Under the pieces are notes generated by a model. It saw only the letters and a list, made by a program, of their open reading frames with translations. It was not told where the DNA came from and did no database searches. From Providencia sp. (lineage in GTDB: Bacteria; Pseudomonadota; Gammaproteobacteria; Enterobacterales; Enterobacteriaceae): a stretch of 64,000 bases of DNA. Below, in pieces: positions 9,063 through 20,832 of the stretch (position 1 is the stretch's first letter; each line of letters starts with the position of its first letter). The stretch is from the NCBI RefSeq assembly GCF_003533305.1, contig NZ_DOEH01000021.1:122251-186250 (forward strand), in the 5' to 3' direction. The translations under genes were made by a program, and so were the position numbers.

Positions 9063-11789
9063 ATGGTTACTTCATTGAATATGCTAATACCTTCGAAGTT
9101 AAGTCGGCCTATTCGTCATAAAAATACAGTAATTCGCGATCGCTTACTCGACACACTCGGTACAGCGACAAACTACCGCCTTGTCTTAGTGACTAGCCCT
9201 GCCGGTTACGGCAAAACAACACTCCTTTCTCAATGGGCTGCCGACAAAGATCACATAGGTTGGTATACCCTTGATGAAGGGGATAATTTATCTGAACGTT
9301 TTGCCAATTATTTAATTACCGCGATTCAACAAGCCACTCAAGGCAGCTGTGCAAAAAGTGAGACGATGGCGCAAAAACGCCAGTATGCCAACTTGAGCTC
9401 TCTTTTTTCGCTGTTATTTATCGAATTAGCGCAATGGCAACAGCCTTTATGGTTATTTATTGATGATTATCATCTGATCTCTAACCCTGAAATTCATGAT
9501 GCTATGCGCTTTTTCTTAAAGCATCACCCTGATAACCTAACACTGGTCATTTCTTCTCGCAATATTCCACAATTAGGTATCGCCAGCTTACGCGTCCAAG
9601 AACAACTATTAGAAATTGATAGCCAGCAATTAGCTTTTACCCATGGAGAAACCAAACAGTTTTTTGAAAACCGCTTAGATACTCCTCTTGATATCATAGA
9701 GTGTCAAAAATTATGTGATGATGTCGCAGGTTGGGTAACCGCATTGCAATTAATTGCACTTTCAGCCAAGCAAAATACCCATGCCGCTAAACAATCTGCT
9801 CGACGGCTTTCAGGGATAAATCTAAGTCATTTAAGTGATTATCTGGTGGAAGAAGTGCTGAATAATGTCGATAGCAGTACACGACGCCTTCTATTAACCA
9901 GCTCGTTATTACGCTCAATGAACGACCTGCTGATTGTCCGTGTATCTGGCGTCGATAACGGACAAATGCGACTCGAAGAAATTGAACGCCAAGGGTTATT
10001 TTTACAGCGCATGGACGACAGTGGTGAATGGTTTAGTTATCACCCTCTTTTTGCCAGTTTTCTACGTCAAAGATGTCAGTGGGAATTAGCTATCGAACTT
10101 CCACATTTGCATCATGCCGCGGCACAGGAATGGATGGCTCAAGGATTTCCAAGTGAAGCCATACATCATGCGCTAGCCGCAGAAAACCCATTAATGTTGC
10201 GTGATATTTTGCTACAGCATGCATGGGAACTGTTTCATCAAAGTGAGTTATTACTTCTTGAAGACTCACTAAAAGCCTTACCTTGGGATATGCTACTTGA
10301 AAACCCAAAACTAATACTCTTACAGGCTTGGCTGATGCAAAGTCAGCATCGCTATAGAGAGGTCAATACACTGTTAGACCGTGCAGAACAAGAGATGACG
10401 CAGCAATTAGACGGTGCTTTGCGTGGTGAATTTGATGCCTTACGAGCCCAAGTTGCCATCAATAATGGCAATCCTTTAGAAGCAGAACAGTTAGCCAATT
10501 CAGCCATCAAAAACCTGCCTATTGCGAATTATTATGGGCATATTATTGCGACATCTGTTTTAGGTGAAGTTCACCATTGCTCCGGTAACTTACAGAAATC
10601 GCTCAGTATAATGCAAGAAATAGAAACCATGGCATATCGCCATAGCGCTTGGCATTACGCGCTCTGGAGTATGATCCAGCAAAGCGAAATACTATTTGCT
10701 CGTGGTTTTTTACAAGCCGCAAATGACATTCAAGAAAAAGCCATAACCTTAATCCATGAACAGCATTTGGAACAATTGCCAATGCATGAGTTTCTACTGC
10801 GTATTCGAGCGCAACTTATGTGGGCTTGGGGACGACTTGATGAATCAGAAAGCGCCGCACGCCAAGGTATTCAAGTGCTTTCAAGCTACCAACCACAACA
10901 ACAACTGCAATGTTTAGTGCTCGTGGTTCTTAACGCCCTTGTGCGAGGTGATATTGATAATGCGCGCAGCTATTTACATCAAGTAGAAAATTTATTGAGT
11001 AATGGCAGTTATCATGACGATTGGGTTTCAAATGCAGATGAAGTACGTGCTATCTATTGGCAATTAACCAACGATAAAGCATCAGCGCAAAGTTGGCTGC
11101 AACAAACGCCAGAACCGGTTCTTGCTAGCAACCATTTTTTACAGCGTCAATGGCGTAATATTGCGCGCGCTCAAATATTGCTAGGTGAATATCAGCAAGC
11201 ACACCGCATTCTTATAGACCTCAATAATAACGCACGCAAGTTAGAATTAATCAGTGATTTAAATCGTAATCTCTTGTTGCTGAACCAACTTTACTGGCAA
11301 CAAGATAATAAAATTGAAGCGCAAAATGCATTAATAGAAGCCTTAAATTTAGCGGGAAGAACTGGATTTCTCAGTTATTTTGTCATTGAAGGCGAGCCAA
11401 TGGCTCAACAACTGCGTTTAATTTTGCAACTCAACGTACTTTCGGAATTAGAAAAACATCGGGCGCAGCATATTTTACGTGAGATTAATCAGCATCATCG
11501 TCACAAATTTGCTCATTTCGATGAGAGTTTTGTAAACAAGCTGCTCAATCACCCTCAAGTTCCTGAACTTATTAGGATTAGTCCTCTGACACAGCGTGAA
11601 TGGCAAGTTTTAGGACTGATTTACTCGGGTTATAGCAATGTGCAAATCGCGAGTGAATTTAACGTCGCTTCAACCACAATAAAAACACATATCCGCAATT
11701 TATATCAAAAACTCGGCGTACTACATCGTCAAGAAGCGGTCACGCTCGCGCGCCAATTACTACAGACAATGGGCTATAATGCGATTTAG
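9063..11789 (+). CDS. malT: MalT, ATP- and maltotriose-dependent activator of the maltose regulon
   Basis: A large STAND-type LuxR-family activator. The N-terminal NOD module has Walker A '[15 protein letters not shown]' and Walker B-like '[11 protein letters not shown]'. A long helical TPR-like maltotriose-sensing region follows, and the last 65 residues are a LuxR helix-turn-helix ('[18 protein letters not shown]'). Three starts are possible. GTG 9051 abuts the SD and is unlikely. ATG 9063 lies 11 nt after AGGAG (9047-9051) and gives 908 residues. ATG 9081 gives 902 residues and matches the E. coli N terminus [10 protein letters not shown] but has no SD. I chose 9063 on the SD. The gene is transcribed away from malP and converges on malM. 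Confidence 0.95.
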   Translation: MVTSLNMLIPSKLSRPIRHKNTVIRDRLLDTLGTATNYRLVLVTSPAGYGKTTLLSQWAADKDHIGWYTLDEGDNLSERFANYLITAIQQATQGSCAKSETMAQKRQYANLSSLFSLLFIELAQWQQPLWLFIDDYHLISNPEIHDAMRFFLKHHPDNLTLVISSRNIPQLGIASLRVQEQLLEIDSQQLAFTHGETKQFFENRLDTPLDIIECQKLCDDVAGWVTALQLIALSAKQNTHAAKQSARRLSGINLSHLSDYLVEEVLNNVDSSTRRLLLTSSLLRSMNDLLIVRVSGVDNGQMRLEEIERQGLFLQRMDDSGEWFSYHPLFASFLRQRCQWELAIELPHLHHAAAQEWMAQGFPSEAIHHALAAENPLMLRDILLQHAWELFHQSELLLLEDSLKALPWDMLLENPKLILLQAWLMQSQHRYREVNTLLDRAEQEMTQQLDGALRGEFDALRAQVAINNGNPLEAEQLANSAIKNLPIANYYGHIIATSVLGEVHHCSGNLQKSLSIMQEIETMAYRHSAWHYALWSMIQQSEILFARGFLQAANDIQEKAITLIHEQHLEQLPMHEFLLRIRAQLMWAWGRLDESESAARQGIQVLSSYQPQQQLQCLVLVVLNALVRGDIDNARSYLHQVENLLSNGSYHDDWVSNADEVRAIYWQLTNDKASAQSWLQQTPEPVLASNHFLQRQWRNIARAQILLGEYQQAHRILIDLNNNARKLELISDLNRNLLLLNQLYWQQDNKIEAQNALIEALNLAGRTGFLSYFVIEGEPMAQQLRLILQLNVLSELEKHRAQHILREINQHHRHKFAHFDESFVNKLLNHPQVPELIRISPLTQREWQVLGLIYSGYSNVQIASEFNVASTTIKTHIRNLYQKLGVLHRQEAVTLARQLLQTMGYNAI

Positions 11790-11902
11790 CCAGTAAATAG
11801 AACCTATCATATAAACCAAACGATAAACCTGTCTCATAATTTAATGTTAATACAGGTTTATCGGGAAGCCATTTGATTACCTTTCTATAGCAAGCAATAA
11901 AA

Positions 11903-11934
11903 AAATCCGATATTGAAAATTCAATACCGGATTT
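11903..11934. terminator. Bidirectional terminator between malT and malM
   Basis: AAATCCG-A-TATTG pairs with CAATA-C-CGGATTT (12 bp, one mismatch, 6-nt loop). On the minus strand it is followed by a T-run, so it can end malM transcripts. It also lies downstream of malT. Confidence 0.75.
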
Positions 11935-12039
11935 CGCAACATTTTAAACGAAGATCAAATGATCTAAAAAATGCTTAACTAACATAATATAAAATGTGCA
12001 AATTAATGACATAGAACATAATAACGAGATATCACTCAA

Positions 12040-12945
12040 TCAAGGTTGGTTGCCTTTCACTTTTTGAACAAAGGTACTGCGCGCAGTTGTTGAACCTAGC
12101 CGTTCTGCTTCATCTAACAATTTTAATGCCCCGTCAATATCACCTTTACCGATTGCCTGTGTAATGGCTTGATTAAAGTAATCTTCAGTACCCGCCAAAA
12201 TAGGTTTTGGTTTACTTTGAGCAATAGGTGCATTATTCACTGATACCGTATCACCCACGGTGATAGGTGAAACCGTTGGTGAGCCGAACAATGCCCCCAC
12301 AAGCACACTTGAGCTTGAATTTGAAGCTACCTCCAAGGTGACTTTACCATCAGTAACATGTTTCGCTATCGGGTCTGGAATATCTGGAATGGCATTACCT
12401 GCACCTTTCGCATAAGCCTTTGCAGGATCTAACTGAGTCGTTGTTTTAGCCAAATCACTTGTTTTGGTAAAAACCAATAAATACAGTTGTTTTTGCCCTA
12501 ACGCAGGCGTTAACTTAATGGTTCCCCTCAAACTATCCGCCACCATTATACCTGGGGCTTGATACTCAAAATACTGACTCGGAAAATAGGCAAACGGCGT
12601 CATATCTTGATCAAAAACCAATACATTGGGTGAATAGACCCTATTTTTCGTTATTTCACTAGTTAAATTTATGGTCAACTCGCCAATATTGGCAGGTACA
12701 CTAAAAGCAGCAATAGGACCTTGAATATCACCAAAATTCACTATTTGACTATTTTTATCTAATACAACTGTTTGTTTTTCTGTCGAATTAACGGGTAACC
12801 ATGAAATCTGCTTGAGCTGTGAGGCTGCAATATTCGGTGCTGAAGAAAGGTCTTGAGGTACGATGTTAACATCAGCCAGACTCACAGCCGGAATACTCGC
12901 CAATAACCCCACACTTAAACACAATGCCAATAGTTTCTTTTTCAT
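12040..12945 (-). CDS. malM: Maltose operon periplasmic protein MalM
   Basis: 301 residues with a clear Sec signal peptide (MKKKLLALCLSVGLLASIP..., cleavage near 'VSLA-DVN'). It aligns by eye with E. coli MalM in length, the early 'ASQLKQISWLPV' block and the C-terminal helical 'FNQAITQAIGKGDIDGALKL' segment. MalM is periplasmic. Its exact role is unresolved, although it belongs to the maltodextrin uptake operon. Last gene of malK-lamB-malM, separated from lamB by 109 nt containing a hairpin. Confidence 0.94.
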   Translation of the reverse strand: MKKKLLALCLSVGLLASIPAVSLADVNIVPQDLSSAPNIAASQLKQISWLPVNSTEKQTVVLDKNSQIVNFGDIQGPIAAFSVPANIGELTINLTSEITKNRVYSPNVLVFDQDMTPFAYFPSQYFEYQAPGIMVADSLRGTIKLTPALGQKQLYLLVFTKTSDLAKTTTQLDPAKAYAKGAGNAIPDIPDPIAKHVTDGKVTLEVASNSSSSVLVGALFGSPTVSPITVGDTVSVNNAPIAQSKPKPILAGTEDYFNQAITQAIGKGDIDGALKLLDEAERLGSTTARSTFVQKVKGNQP

Positions 12946-13026
12946 ATATATGCTTATTATGTTAGTTGAGCCTTGTGGTGAACAGGTGATGATGCAAAAC
13001 CTGTAACCTCATCAATATAATAACTT

Positions 13027-13046
13027 GGGAAGAGTCACCTCTCCCC
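13027..13046 (-). other. Intercistronic hairpin between lamB and malM
   Basis: The minus-strand RNA can form an 8-bp stem (one G-U pair) with a GUGA loop directly after the lamB stop codon. There is no U-tract. It may stabilise the lamB message or cause partial read-through to malM; this is inference. Confidence 0.5.
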
Positions 13047-13054
13047 TACAGCCA

Positions 13055-14380
<1,326 letters not shown>

Positions 14381-14399
14381 TTATTATCTATTGATATGA

Positions 14400-15509
14400 T
14401 TAAACGCCTTGTTCTTTATGCAACCGACGACATGCGGTGCCATCTTCTCTAAACAGATGACAACGCTCCGGTGGTAGCCCAATGGCGAATGTGGCTCCCT
14501 CCTCAATCAAAACGATATCGTTTTGCCGATAAACTAAATTTTGAGAAATAGCAGGGATTTGAATATAGATTTGAGTTTCATTGCCGAGTTGTTCAACAAC
14601 TTGCACAATGCCCTCTAAAACAATGCTAGCAATATGGCTAGGTAACAAATGTTCAGGACGAATACCTAAAGACATTCGCGTACCAACCTGTACGTCAGTG
14701 CTGTCTACTGGTAACCAAATTTTTTGATTATTAGGTAATTCGACTTGTACTTGCTCTACCGCAACAGCGGTCACTTTAACGGGCAGAAAATTCATTTTAG
14801 GCGAGCCAATAAACCCAGCGACAAACCTATCTGCGGGATAATGATAGAGCTCTAATGGCTTACCGACTTGCGCAACCCTTCCTGCATCTAACACCACAAT
14901 TTTATTGGCAAGAGTCATGGCTTCAACTTGATCATGAGTCACATAAATCATGGTGCGCTTAAGTCGTTTATGTAGGCGCGAAATTTCTATCCGCATCTGT
15001 ACTCGCAAGCCTGCATCTAAGTTAGAAAGCGGTTCATCCAACAGAAAAACTTCAGGTTCCGCCACCAGCGTTCGACCAATAGCAACTCTTTGACGCTGTC
15101 CCCCCGACAAAGCTTTAGGACGGCGTTCAAGTAAATGTGCCAGTTGTAAAACTTCAGCCACCTGATTAACCCGCTGATCTCGAATCGTTTTTTTAACCCC
15201 AGCGAGTTTCAAACCAAATGACATATTTTCAGCAACACTCAGATGTGGGTAAAGTGCATATGATTGAAACACCATGCCCACACCACGTTCGGCAGGCGGT
15301 ACTTCATTCATTTTTCTATCACCAATGAATAATTCACCATTCGTGATATCTTCAAGCCCCGCAATCATGCGTAGTAGGGTCGATTTACCACAACCCGACG
15401 GCCCAACAAAGACCACAAATTCACCTTCATGGATGTCAAGATTGATATTTTTCAATACCACCACATCACCCCAAGCTTTTGTTACGTTCCGTAACTGCAC
15501 ATTCGCCAT
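14400..15509 (-). CDS. malK: Maltose/maltodextrin ABC transporter ATPase MalK
   Basis: 369 residues. The N-terminal ABC domain has Walker A '[11 protein letters not shown]' (about 36-46), signature '[13 protein letters not shown]', Walker B '[13 protein letters not shown]' and the switch His in 'YVTHDQ'. The C-terminal OB-fold regulatory domain (from about 235) includes '[11 protein letters not shown]'. It energises MalFGK2 and, by family knowledge, restrains MalT when transport is idle. First gene of malK-lamB-malM, divergent from malEFG across a 369-nt control region. Confidence 0.97.
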   Translation of the reverse strand: MANVQLRNVTKAWGDVVVLKNINLDIHEGEFVVFVGPSGCGKSTLLRMIAGLEDITNGELFIGDRKMNEVPPAERGVGMVFQSYALYPHLSVAENMSFGLKLAGVKKTIRDQRVNQVAEVLQLAHLLERRPKALSGGQRQRVAIGRTLVAEPEVFLLDEPLSNLDAGLRVQMRIEISRLHKRLKRTMIYVTHDQVEAMTLANKIVVLDAGRVAQVGKPLELYHYPADRFVAGFIGSPKMNFLPVKVTAVAVEQVQVELPNNQKIWLPVDSTDVQVGTRMSLGIRPEHLLPSHIASIVLEGIVQVVEQLGNETQIYIQIPAISQNLVYRQNDIVLIEEGATFAIGLPPERCHLFREDGTACRRLHKEQGV

Positions 15510-15592
15510 ACTGCTATTCCTTATTACATCGTACTGTTTGCAAACAAGTATTTTTCATTGGACAGGACTATAACGGATTGTTAAAAGCGATA

Positions 15593-15602
15593 AATCATCC
15601 AT
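15593..15602 (-). promoter_or_regulatory. MalT box, malK side
   Basis: The minus-strand core GGATGA (15600-15595) is an exact match to GGA(T/G)GA and lies about 85 nt from the malK start. The flanks differ from consensus. Confidence 0.6.
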
Positions 15603-15662
15603 GACACTTTTTTTACGGTGGGAGAAGAGAGAAGGATAAAATTAGCGGTAAAATAATGAATA

Positions 15663-15678
15663 GTTAATCAAGGTCACA
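15663..15678. promoter_or_regulatory. CRP-like site (weak)
   Basis: GTTAA-N6-TCACA: the right half is perfect and the left half has two mismatches to TGTGA-N6-TCACA. It lies between the MalT boxes. Confidence 0.45.
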
Positions 15679-15717
15679 TTTTTCAATCGGCCGATAGCGA
15701 TAATCAATCCCTTTGGG

Positions 15718-15733
15718 CGTGATCTCGATTACA
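15718..15733. promoter_or_regulatory. CRP site
   Basis: CGTGA-TCTCGA-TTACA matches TGTGA-N6-TCACA with two mismatches. The spacer TCTCGA is close to the optimal TCTAGA. Confidence 0.65.
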
Positions 15734-15746
15734 TAAATAAAAATAA

Positions 15747-15762
15747 TGTAATCGGGATCACA
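15747..15762. promoter_or_regulatory. CRP site
   Basis: TGTAA-TCGGGA-TCACA has one mismatch to the CRP consensus half sites. Its centre is 29 nt from the previous site. Confidence 0.65.
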
Positions 15763-15787
15763 ATGATAATCGTGGAGGCGTAGAGCT

Positions 15788-15797
15788 GAGGATGATG
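15788..15797 (+). promoter_or_regulatory. MalT box, malE side
   Basis: The plus-strand core GGATGA (15790-15795) is exact and lies 84 nt before the malE ATG. A one-mismatch core GGAGGC lies at 15774-15779, the same direction. Confidence 0.6.
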
Positions 15798-15878
15798 AGA
15801 ATTTAGCGTTTACCACGCAAACTTGGGACTGTATTTTTCTTTATCTCAATTTCTCTATCTCAACGACAGGACGGGAAT

Positions 15879-17069
15879 ATGAAAATAACAATTAGCACTC
15901 GCCTACTTGTGCTTTCCACATTAATAACAGCCATGTTTTCCACAGCAGCATTGGCAAAGATTGAAGAAGGTAAACTGGTTATCTGGGTTAATGGCGATAA
16001 AGGCTATAACGGTTTAGCAGAAATTGGTCAGAAATTTGAAGAAAGCACTGGCATTAAAGTTAGCGTTGAACATCCTGATAAATTAGAAGAAAAATTTCCT
16101 ATGGTTGCGGCAACAGGAGATGGTCCAGATATTATTCTTTGGGCACATGACCGTTTTGGCGGTTATGCACAATCAGGTTTGCTCGCCGAGATAACCCCAG
16201 ACCAAGTTTTTAAAGATAAAGTATTCGATTTTGCGTGGGATGCCACGGTTTTTGACGGTAAATTAATCGCTTATCCTATCGCCATTGAGTCTTTATCTCT
16301 GATTTATAATAAAGATTTACTACCTAATCCACCTAAAACATGGGAAGAAATACCGGCTTTAGATAAGGAGTTACGCAGTAAAGGTAAAAGCGCATTAATG
16401 TTTAATTTGCAAGAGCCTTATTTTACTTGGCCATTAATTGCAGCAGATGGTGGATATGCGTTTAAATCCACTAATGGAAAATATGACATCAAAGATGTGG
16501 GAGTCAATAATGCAGGATCAATTGCGGGACTCACATTCCTCGTAGATATGATAAAAAATAAACATATCAATCCAGATACTGACTATTCAATCTCCGAAGC
16601 CGCTTTTAATAAAGGCGATACCGCGATGACCATTAATGGCCCATGGGCATGGGGAAACATCGATAAAAGTAAGGTAAATTATGGTGTTACTACGCTTCCG
16701 ACATTTAATGGTAAACCATCAAAACCCTTTGTCGGTGTGCTAAGTGCGGGGATTAATGCAGCAAGCCCAAATAAAGAGTTAGCCAAAGAGTTTATTGAGA
16801 ATTATTTAATTACCGATGAAGGCTTAGATACCGTCAATAAAGATAAACCACTGGGCGCCGTCGCACTAAAATCTTATCAAGAAAAACTAGAAACAGACCC
16901 GCGTATTGCTGCAACCATGCAAAATGCACGTAATGGTGAAATTATGCCAAACGTCCCGCAAATGTCTGCTTTTTGGTATGCCGTGCGCACCGCAACACTT
17001 AACGCGACTTCTGAGCGTCAAAGTGTCAGCGATGCACTAAATGATGCACATAAACGGATTGTTAAATAA
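15879..17069 (+). CDS. malE: Periplasmic maltose/maltodextrin-binding protein MalE
   Basis: 396 residues, with a 26-residue signal peptide ending 'TAALA' before mature [19 protein letters not shown], nearly the E. coli mature N terminus. Residues of the sugar cleft are recognisable in '[20 protein letters not shown]', '[19 protein letters not shown]' and 'GPWAWGN'. It delivers maltose and maltodextrins to MalFGK2 and to chemotaxis where present. First gene of malEFG; a hairpin separates it from malF, consistent with excess MalE production. Confidence 0.98.
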   Translation: MKITISTRLLVLSTLITAMFSTAALAKIEEGKLVIWVNGDKGYNGLAEIGQKFEESTGIKVSVEHPDKLEEKFPMVAATGDGPDIILWAHDRFGGYAQSGLLAEITPDQVFKDKVFDFAWDATVFDGKLIAYPIAIESLSLIYNKDLLPNPPKTWEEIPALDKELRSKGKSALMFNLQEPYFTWPLIAADGGYAFKSTNGKYDIKDVGVNNAGSIAGLTFLVDMIKNKHINPDTDYSISEAAFNKGDTAMTINGPWAWGNIDKSKVNYGVTTLPTFNGKPSKPFVGVLSAGINAASPNKELAKEFIENYLITDEGLDTVNKDKPLGAVALKSYQEKLETDPRIAATMQNARNGEIMPNVPQMSAFWYAVRTATLNATSERQSVSDALNDAHKRIVK

Positions 17070-17083
17070 TTTGCCTCAAAAAA

Positions 17084-17105
17084 GCCCTACTTAAAGAAGT
17101 GGGGC
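17084..17105 (+). other. malE-malF intercistronic hairpin
   Basis: GCCCTACTT-AAAG-AAGTGGGGC forms a 9-bp stem (one G-U) with a tetraloop, 15 nt after the malE stop. There is no U-tract after it, so it is not a simple terminator. It occupies the place of the REP sequences of E. coli malE-malF. Confidence 0.65.
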
Positions 17106-17139
17106 GATGCGATGCATTCCATTGTCGAGGACAAACTTC

Positions 17140-18678
17140 ATGGATGTAGTAAAACAGCCCCGTTGGTGGCGCAGCAATATATTGAAATGGCCTGTTATGA
17201 CTGCATTAGGCCTGCTAACCTGCTACCTCGTGGTTTTAATGTATGCTCAAGGGGAATACCTGTTTGCCATATTAACCCTGACATTAAGCTCTTTGGGTTT
17301 ATATATTTTTGCTAATCGCCGCACCTATGCCTGGCGATATGTTTACCCGGGCCTTGCGGGAATGGGTTTATTTGTTTTATTTCCATTAATCGCCACCATC
17401 GCCATCGCTTTTACCAACTACAGTAGCACCAATCAATTAACCTTTGAACGCGTACAGGAAGTGTTACTTGACCGTACTTTTCAAACAGGAAACGCGCTTA
17501 ATTTTAATCTCTACCAGCAACAGGATAAATGGCAACTCACACTAAAAGATGGCGAGCAGCTTTTTGTCTCCCCTGCCTTTTCATTGGGTGGTGAACAGCA
17601 ATTACCTATGGAGTTAACCAAGATAATCCCCCACGGTGAACTCGCTAACCTGAAAGCTATCACGCAAAATCGCCAAAAATTGGGCGGGATCACCGCAGTT
17701 TTACCTGATGGCAATAAACTCATTATCAGTTCATTACGTCAATTTTCTCGCACTCAGCCACTTTATACCTTAGCCAGTAATGGCACGTTAACCAATAATA
17801 AAACAGGCATTCATTATCAAGCCAATAATCAAATTGGTTTTTATGAGTCCATTGATAATCAAGGTGAATGGAGCGGCGAAAAACTAAGTCCAGGTTATAC
17901 CGTTACGGTTAATTGGGATAACTTTACCCGTGTTTTTACCGATGAAGGCATTCAAAAACCGTTTATTGCCATTTTCATCTGGACCGTCATTTTTTCGGTC
18001 TTAACTGTCATATTAACCGTTGCCGTTGGCATGATATTGGCTTGCGTTGTTCAATGGGAGCAATTGAAGGGCAAAGCCGCATACCGACTATTATTAATTC
18101 TACCGTATGCAGTCCCAGCCTTTATTTCCATCTTAATATTCAAAGGATTGTTTAACCAAAGTTTCGGTGAAATAAACATGGTTTTGAGCACCCTATTTGG
18201 TATTAAACCTGCATGGTTTAGCGATCCCAATACGGCAAAACTAATGATTATTATTGTCAATACATGGCTAGGCTACCCCTATATGATGATCCTCTGCATG
18301 GGATTATTAAAAGCTATACCTGAAGATTTATATGAGGCTTCGGCTATGGATGGGTCTGGTCCCTTCCAAAATTTCTTTTACATCACATTACCTTTGTTAA
18401 TCAAACCATTAACACCATTAATGATAGCCAGCTTCGCATTCAATTTTAATAATTTTGTTTTAATTCAATTATTAACTAATGGCGGACCTGACCGAATAGG
18501 CACCACCACCCCTGCGGGCTATACAGACTTACTCGTCAGCTACACTTATCGCATCGCATTTGAAGGCGGCGGTGGACAAGAATTTGGTTTAGCAGCCGCG
18601 ATTGCAACGTTGATTTTCTTGTTAGTCGGCGTCCTTGCAATTGTAAATCTCAAAGCAACACGCATGAAATTTGACTAA
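17140..18678 (+). CDS. malF: Maltose ABC transporter permease MalF
   Basis: 512 residues, close to E. coli MalF (514). Three N-terminal membrane spans are followed by the large periplasmic P2 loop (about residues 95-275). The C-terminal permease core carries the EAA loop 'YEASAMDGSGPFQNFF', which docks on MalK. The ATG at 17140 (MDVVKQPRWW) is the family start; the in-frame ATG at 17107 would add 11 unrelated residues and overlap the hairpin region. GAGGA lies about 10 nt upstream. Second gene of malEFG, 12 nt before malG. Confidence 0.97.
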   Translation: MDVVKQPRWWRSNILKWPVMTALGLLTCYLVVLMYAQGEYLFAILTLTLSSLGLYIFANRRTYAWRYVYPGLAGMGLFVLFPLIATIAIAFTNYSSTNQLTFERVQEVLLDRTFQTGNALNFNLYQQQDKWQLTLKDGEQLFVSPAFSLGGEQQLPMELTKIIPHGELANLKAITQNRQKLGGITAVLPDGNKLIISSLRQFSRTQPLYTLASNGTLTNNKTGIHYQANNQIGFYESIDNQGEWSGEKLSPGYTVTVNWDNFTRVFTDEGIQKPFIAIFIWTVIFSVLTVILTVAVGMILACVVQWEQLKGKAAYRLLLILPYAVPAFISILIFKGLFNQSFGEINMVLSTLFGIKPAWFSDPNTAKLMIIIVNTWLGYPYMMILCMGLLKAIPEDLYEASAMDGSGPFQNFFYITLPLLIKPLTPLMIASFAFNFNNFVLIQLLTNGGPDRIGTTTPAGYTDLLVSYTYRIAFEGGGGQEFGLAAAIATLIFLLVGVLAIVNLKATRMKFD

Positions 18679-18690
18679 CGGAGAACCCTT

Positions 18691-19581
18691 ATGTCGATGG
18701 TTCAATCAAAATCACAGAAATGGCGCATCATTCTTACACACTTGCTACTTTTAAGTTTTATTGCCGCTATTATGTTTCCATTGCTGATGGTCATTACCAT
18801 TTCACTGCGTCCCGGCAATTTCGCAACGGGTAGCCTAATTCCAGAGCATATCTCATGGGATCACTGGCGGCTTGCCTTGGGCCTGAGTGTTGAACACGCT
18901 GATGGTCGAGTTACCCCACCACCTTTCCCTGTTTTATTGTGGTTATGGAATTCAATCAAAGTGGCTGGAATGACAGCCTTAGGTATTGTTGTGCTTTCAA
19001 CAACTTGCGCCTATGCTTTTGCGCGGATGAAATTCAAAGGAAAAACGACTTTATTGAAAGGAATGTTAATTTTTCAAATGTTCCCTGCCGTCCTTTCACT
19101 AGTTGCCCTTTATGCCTTATTTGATAGGTTAGGCCAATATATACCGATGATCGGGTTGAATACCCACGGCGGTGTCATTTTCGCTTATTTAGGCGGGATT
19201 GCACTCCATGTATGGACGATTAAAGGTTATTTCGAAACGATTGATGGCTCACTAGAAGAAGCCGCAGCATTAGATGGTGCTACACCTTGGCAGGCATTCA
19301 GACTGGTTTTACTACCGCTATCAGTCCCTATTTTAGCCGTGGTTTTTATTCTGTCTTTTATTGCCGCTATTACTGAAGTACCCGTTGCGTCATTACTACT
19401 GCGTGATGTCGAAAGCTATACCTTAGCGGTGGGTATGCAGCAATATCTTAATCCACAAAATTACCTATGGGGTGATTTTGCTGCCGCAGCAGTGTTATCC
19501 GCAATTCCAATTACTATTGTATTTTTACTAGCACAACGCTGGCTGGTTAATGGATTAACCGCAGGTGGCGTAAAAGGCTAA
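18691..19581 (+). CDS. malG: Maltose ABC transporter permease MalG
   Basis: 296 residues, the same length as E. coli MalG. It is a six-span inner-membrane permease with the EAA loop '[18 protein letters not shown]' and the family C terminus '[10 protein letters not shown]', whose tail inserts at the MalK interface. An SD (CGGAGAA) precedes the ATG. Last gene of malEFG; a strong terminator follows within 12 nt. Confidence 0.97.
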   Translation: MSMVQSKSQKWRIILTHLLLLSFIAAIMFPLLMVITISLRPGNFATGSLIPEHISWDHWRLALGLSVEHADGRVTPPPFPVLLWLWNSIKVAGMTALGIVVLSTTCAYAFARMKFKGKTTLLKGMLIFQMFPAVLSLVALYALFDRLGQYIPMIGLNTHGGVIFAYLGGIALHVWTIKGYFETIDGSLEEAAALDGATPWQAFRLVLLPLSVPILAVVFILSFIAAITEVPVASLLLRDVESYTLAVGMQQYLNPQNYLWGDFAAAAVLSAIPITIVFLLAQRWLVNGLTAGGVKG

Positions 19582-19593
19582 AACTGGCAATGA

Positions 19594-19623
19594 TTGCTCC
19601 CCTTATCAACCAAAGGGGAGCAA
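19594..19623. terminator. Bidirectional terminator between malG and yfaY
   Basis: A perfect 11-bp stem TTGCTCCCCTT/AAGGGGAGCAA with an 8-nt loop lies between convergent genes and is followed by A/T-rich sequence on both sides. Confidence 0.85.
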
Positions 19624-19629
19624 CAAAAA

Positions 19630-20832
19630 TTACTCACTTACCCAAGTTTCTGATTGTACCAACCACTCATATTGTCCTATCACATCCCGTTGATTTAGCC
19701 AACGTGACAGCATATCTAACATCAACATTACACTGACGTCTTGTTTCTCTTTTAGGCTATGATTAGTTGGTAAATACTGCACTCGCTGGGCGTAACTTTT
19801 ATTTGGCGTATGCAGCGCTAAAGCCAATTGTCCATCGTCAAAACACCCTATTGCTAATCCAATAGCGACATTTTGCTGAGCTGATATCTGCTTTGCCTGT
19901 TCGGCAAGCTGTTGCAGCGTTTGTTGAGCGTCTCGCTCAACCACTTCGCTTGGCGTAAATAGTCCATCAACTGAACGTAATATCCAACTCAATAAGCCTG
20001 CACTAAATTGTTCACTCACTGCCACTTGTAGCTGTTTTTCACGCAATTTTCGGCTAATCGCACTCGGTAAACCTTCGGTTCCTTCAAAAACAAGATTATC
20101 GCCAACCCCTTGTTTAATCACTTGCCAATGGGCTTCCATCTCATCACGCATTGACGCAGGACCTGTAAGTTTTAACTCTATAATCGGCATTGAAGAGCGA
20201 TACCCCAAAACACAATTTTGAGGATGAGTTAGGCTATCAAACTGCTTTGCTAAACTGCTTTCGCTGCGACCAAAACTGGTTAATCGTAAGCAAATTGGAG
20301 GCTCAGGTAATGTAAAACGTTGTTGTAAACGAGGTAGGATCTGTTGGTTAATCATTACTTTGAATTCAGAAGGTACGCCCGGAGTAAAAAATAGCAAACA
20401 GCCATTGATCTCGACAGAAAACCCGCAAGCAGTACCCACAGGATTATCGATGAGCTCTGCATTTTCAGGTAATAGCGCCTGCTTTCTATTCGTTTCAGGC
20501 ATTACCCGCCCGCGAGCAACGAAGTAGCGCTCCATAACGTCAATCCACTCAGAATGCTCGACTAGTGGCACACCTGCCGCTTTTGCGGCAGCTAATGCAC
20601 TTAAATCATCACTCGTCGGCCCAAGCCCACCATTTACAATTAAAATATCTGCGTGGAGACTACGCTCAAGAAATATTTCAACTAAATGGGCTAGTTCATC
20701 ACCAACGGTTGTTCGGCAACTTAAAGGAAGACCTTGCTGGAAAAAGCAATCTGCAAGCCATGCAGCATTTGTATCTATAATCTGCCCATGTAGCACTTCA
20801 TCACCGGTACTTAGCATCTCAACAACTAACAT
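19630..20832 (-). CDS. yfaY: CinA-like protein YfaY (MoCF-binding domain plus degenerate PncC-type domain)
   Basis: 400 residues with close similarity to E. coli YfaY along its length. The N-terminal COG1058/MoCF-type domain has 'STGDEVLHGQIIDTNAAWLA' and 'VNGGLGPTSDDLSA'. The C-terminal CinA amidohydrolase-like domain is degenerate: the position of the usual 'AESCTGG' motif reads 'VSEQFSAGLL'. PncC-type enzymes hydrolyse nicotinamide mononucleotide. This branch keeps the fold but probably not that activity; my recollection is that E. coli YfaY was reported inactive. Monocistronic, convergent with malG. Confidence 0.9.
   Translation of the reverse strand: MLVVEMLSTGDEVLHGQIIDTNAAWLADCFFQQGLPLSCRTTVGDELAHLVEIFLERSLHADILIVNGGLGPTSDDLSALAAAKAAGVPLVEHSEWIDVMERYFVARGRVMPETNRKQALLPENAELIDNPVGTACGFSVEINGCLLFFTPGVPSEFKVMINQQILPRLQQRFTLPEPPICLRLTSFGRSESSLAKQFDSLTHPQNCVLGYRSSMPIIELKLTGPASMRDEMEAHWQVIKQGVGDNLVFEGTEGLPSAISRKLREKQLQVAVSEQFSAGLLSWILRSVDGLFTPSEVVERDAQQTLQQLAEQAKQISAQQNVAIGLAIGCFDDGQLALALHTPNKSYAQRVQYLPTNHSLKEKQDVSVMLMLDMLSRWLNQRDVIGQYEWLVQSETWVSE

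Larger units (their letters stand above)
15510..15878. promoter_or_regulatory. malK-malE divergent control region
   Basis: 369 nt separate the starts of malK (-) and malE (+). MalT box cores lie towards each gene, with three CRP-like sites between them (separate entries). In overall plan this matches the E. coli malEp/malKp region, in which MalT and CRP form a shared nucleoprotein complex. Confidence 0.85.
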
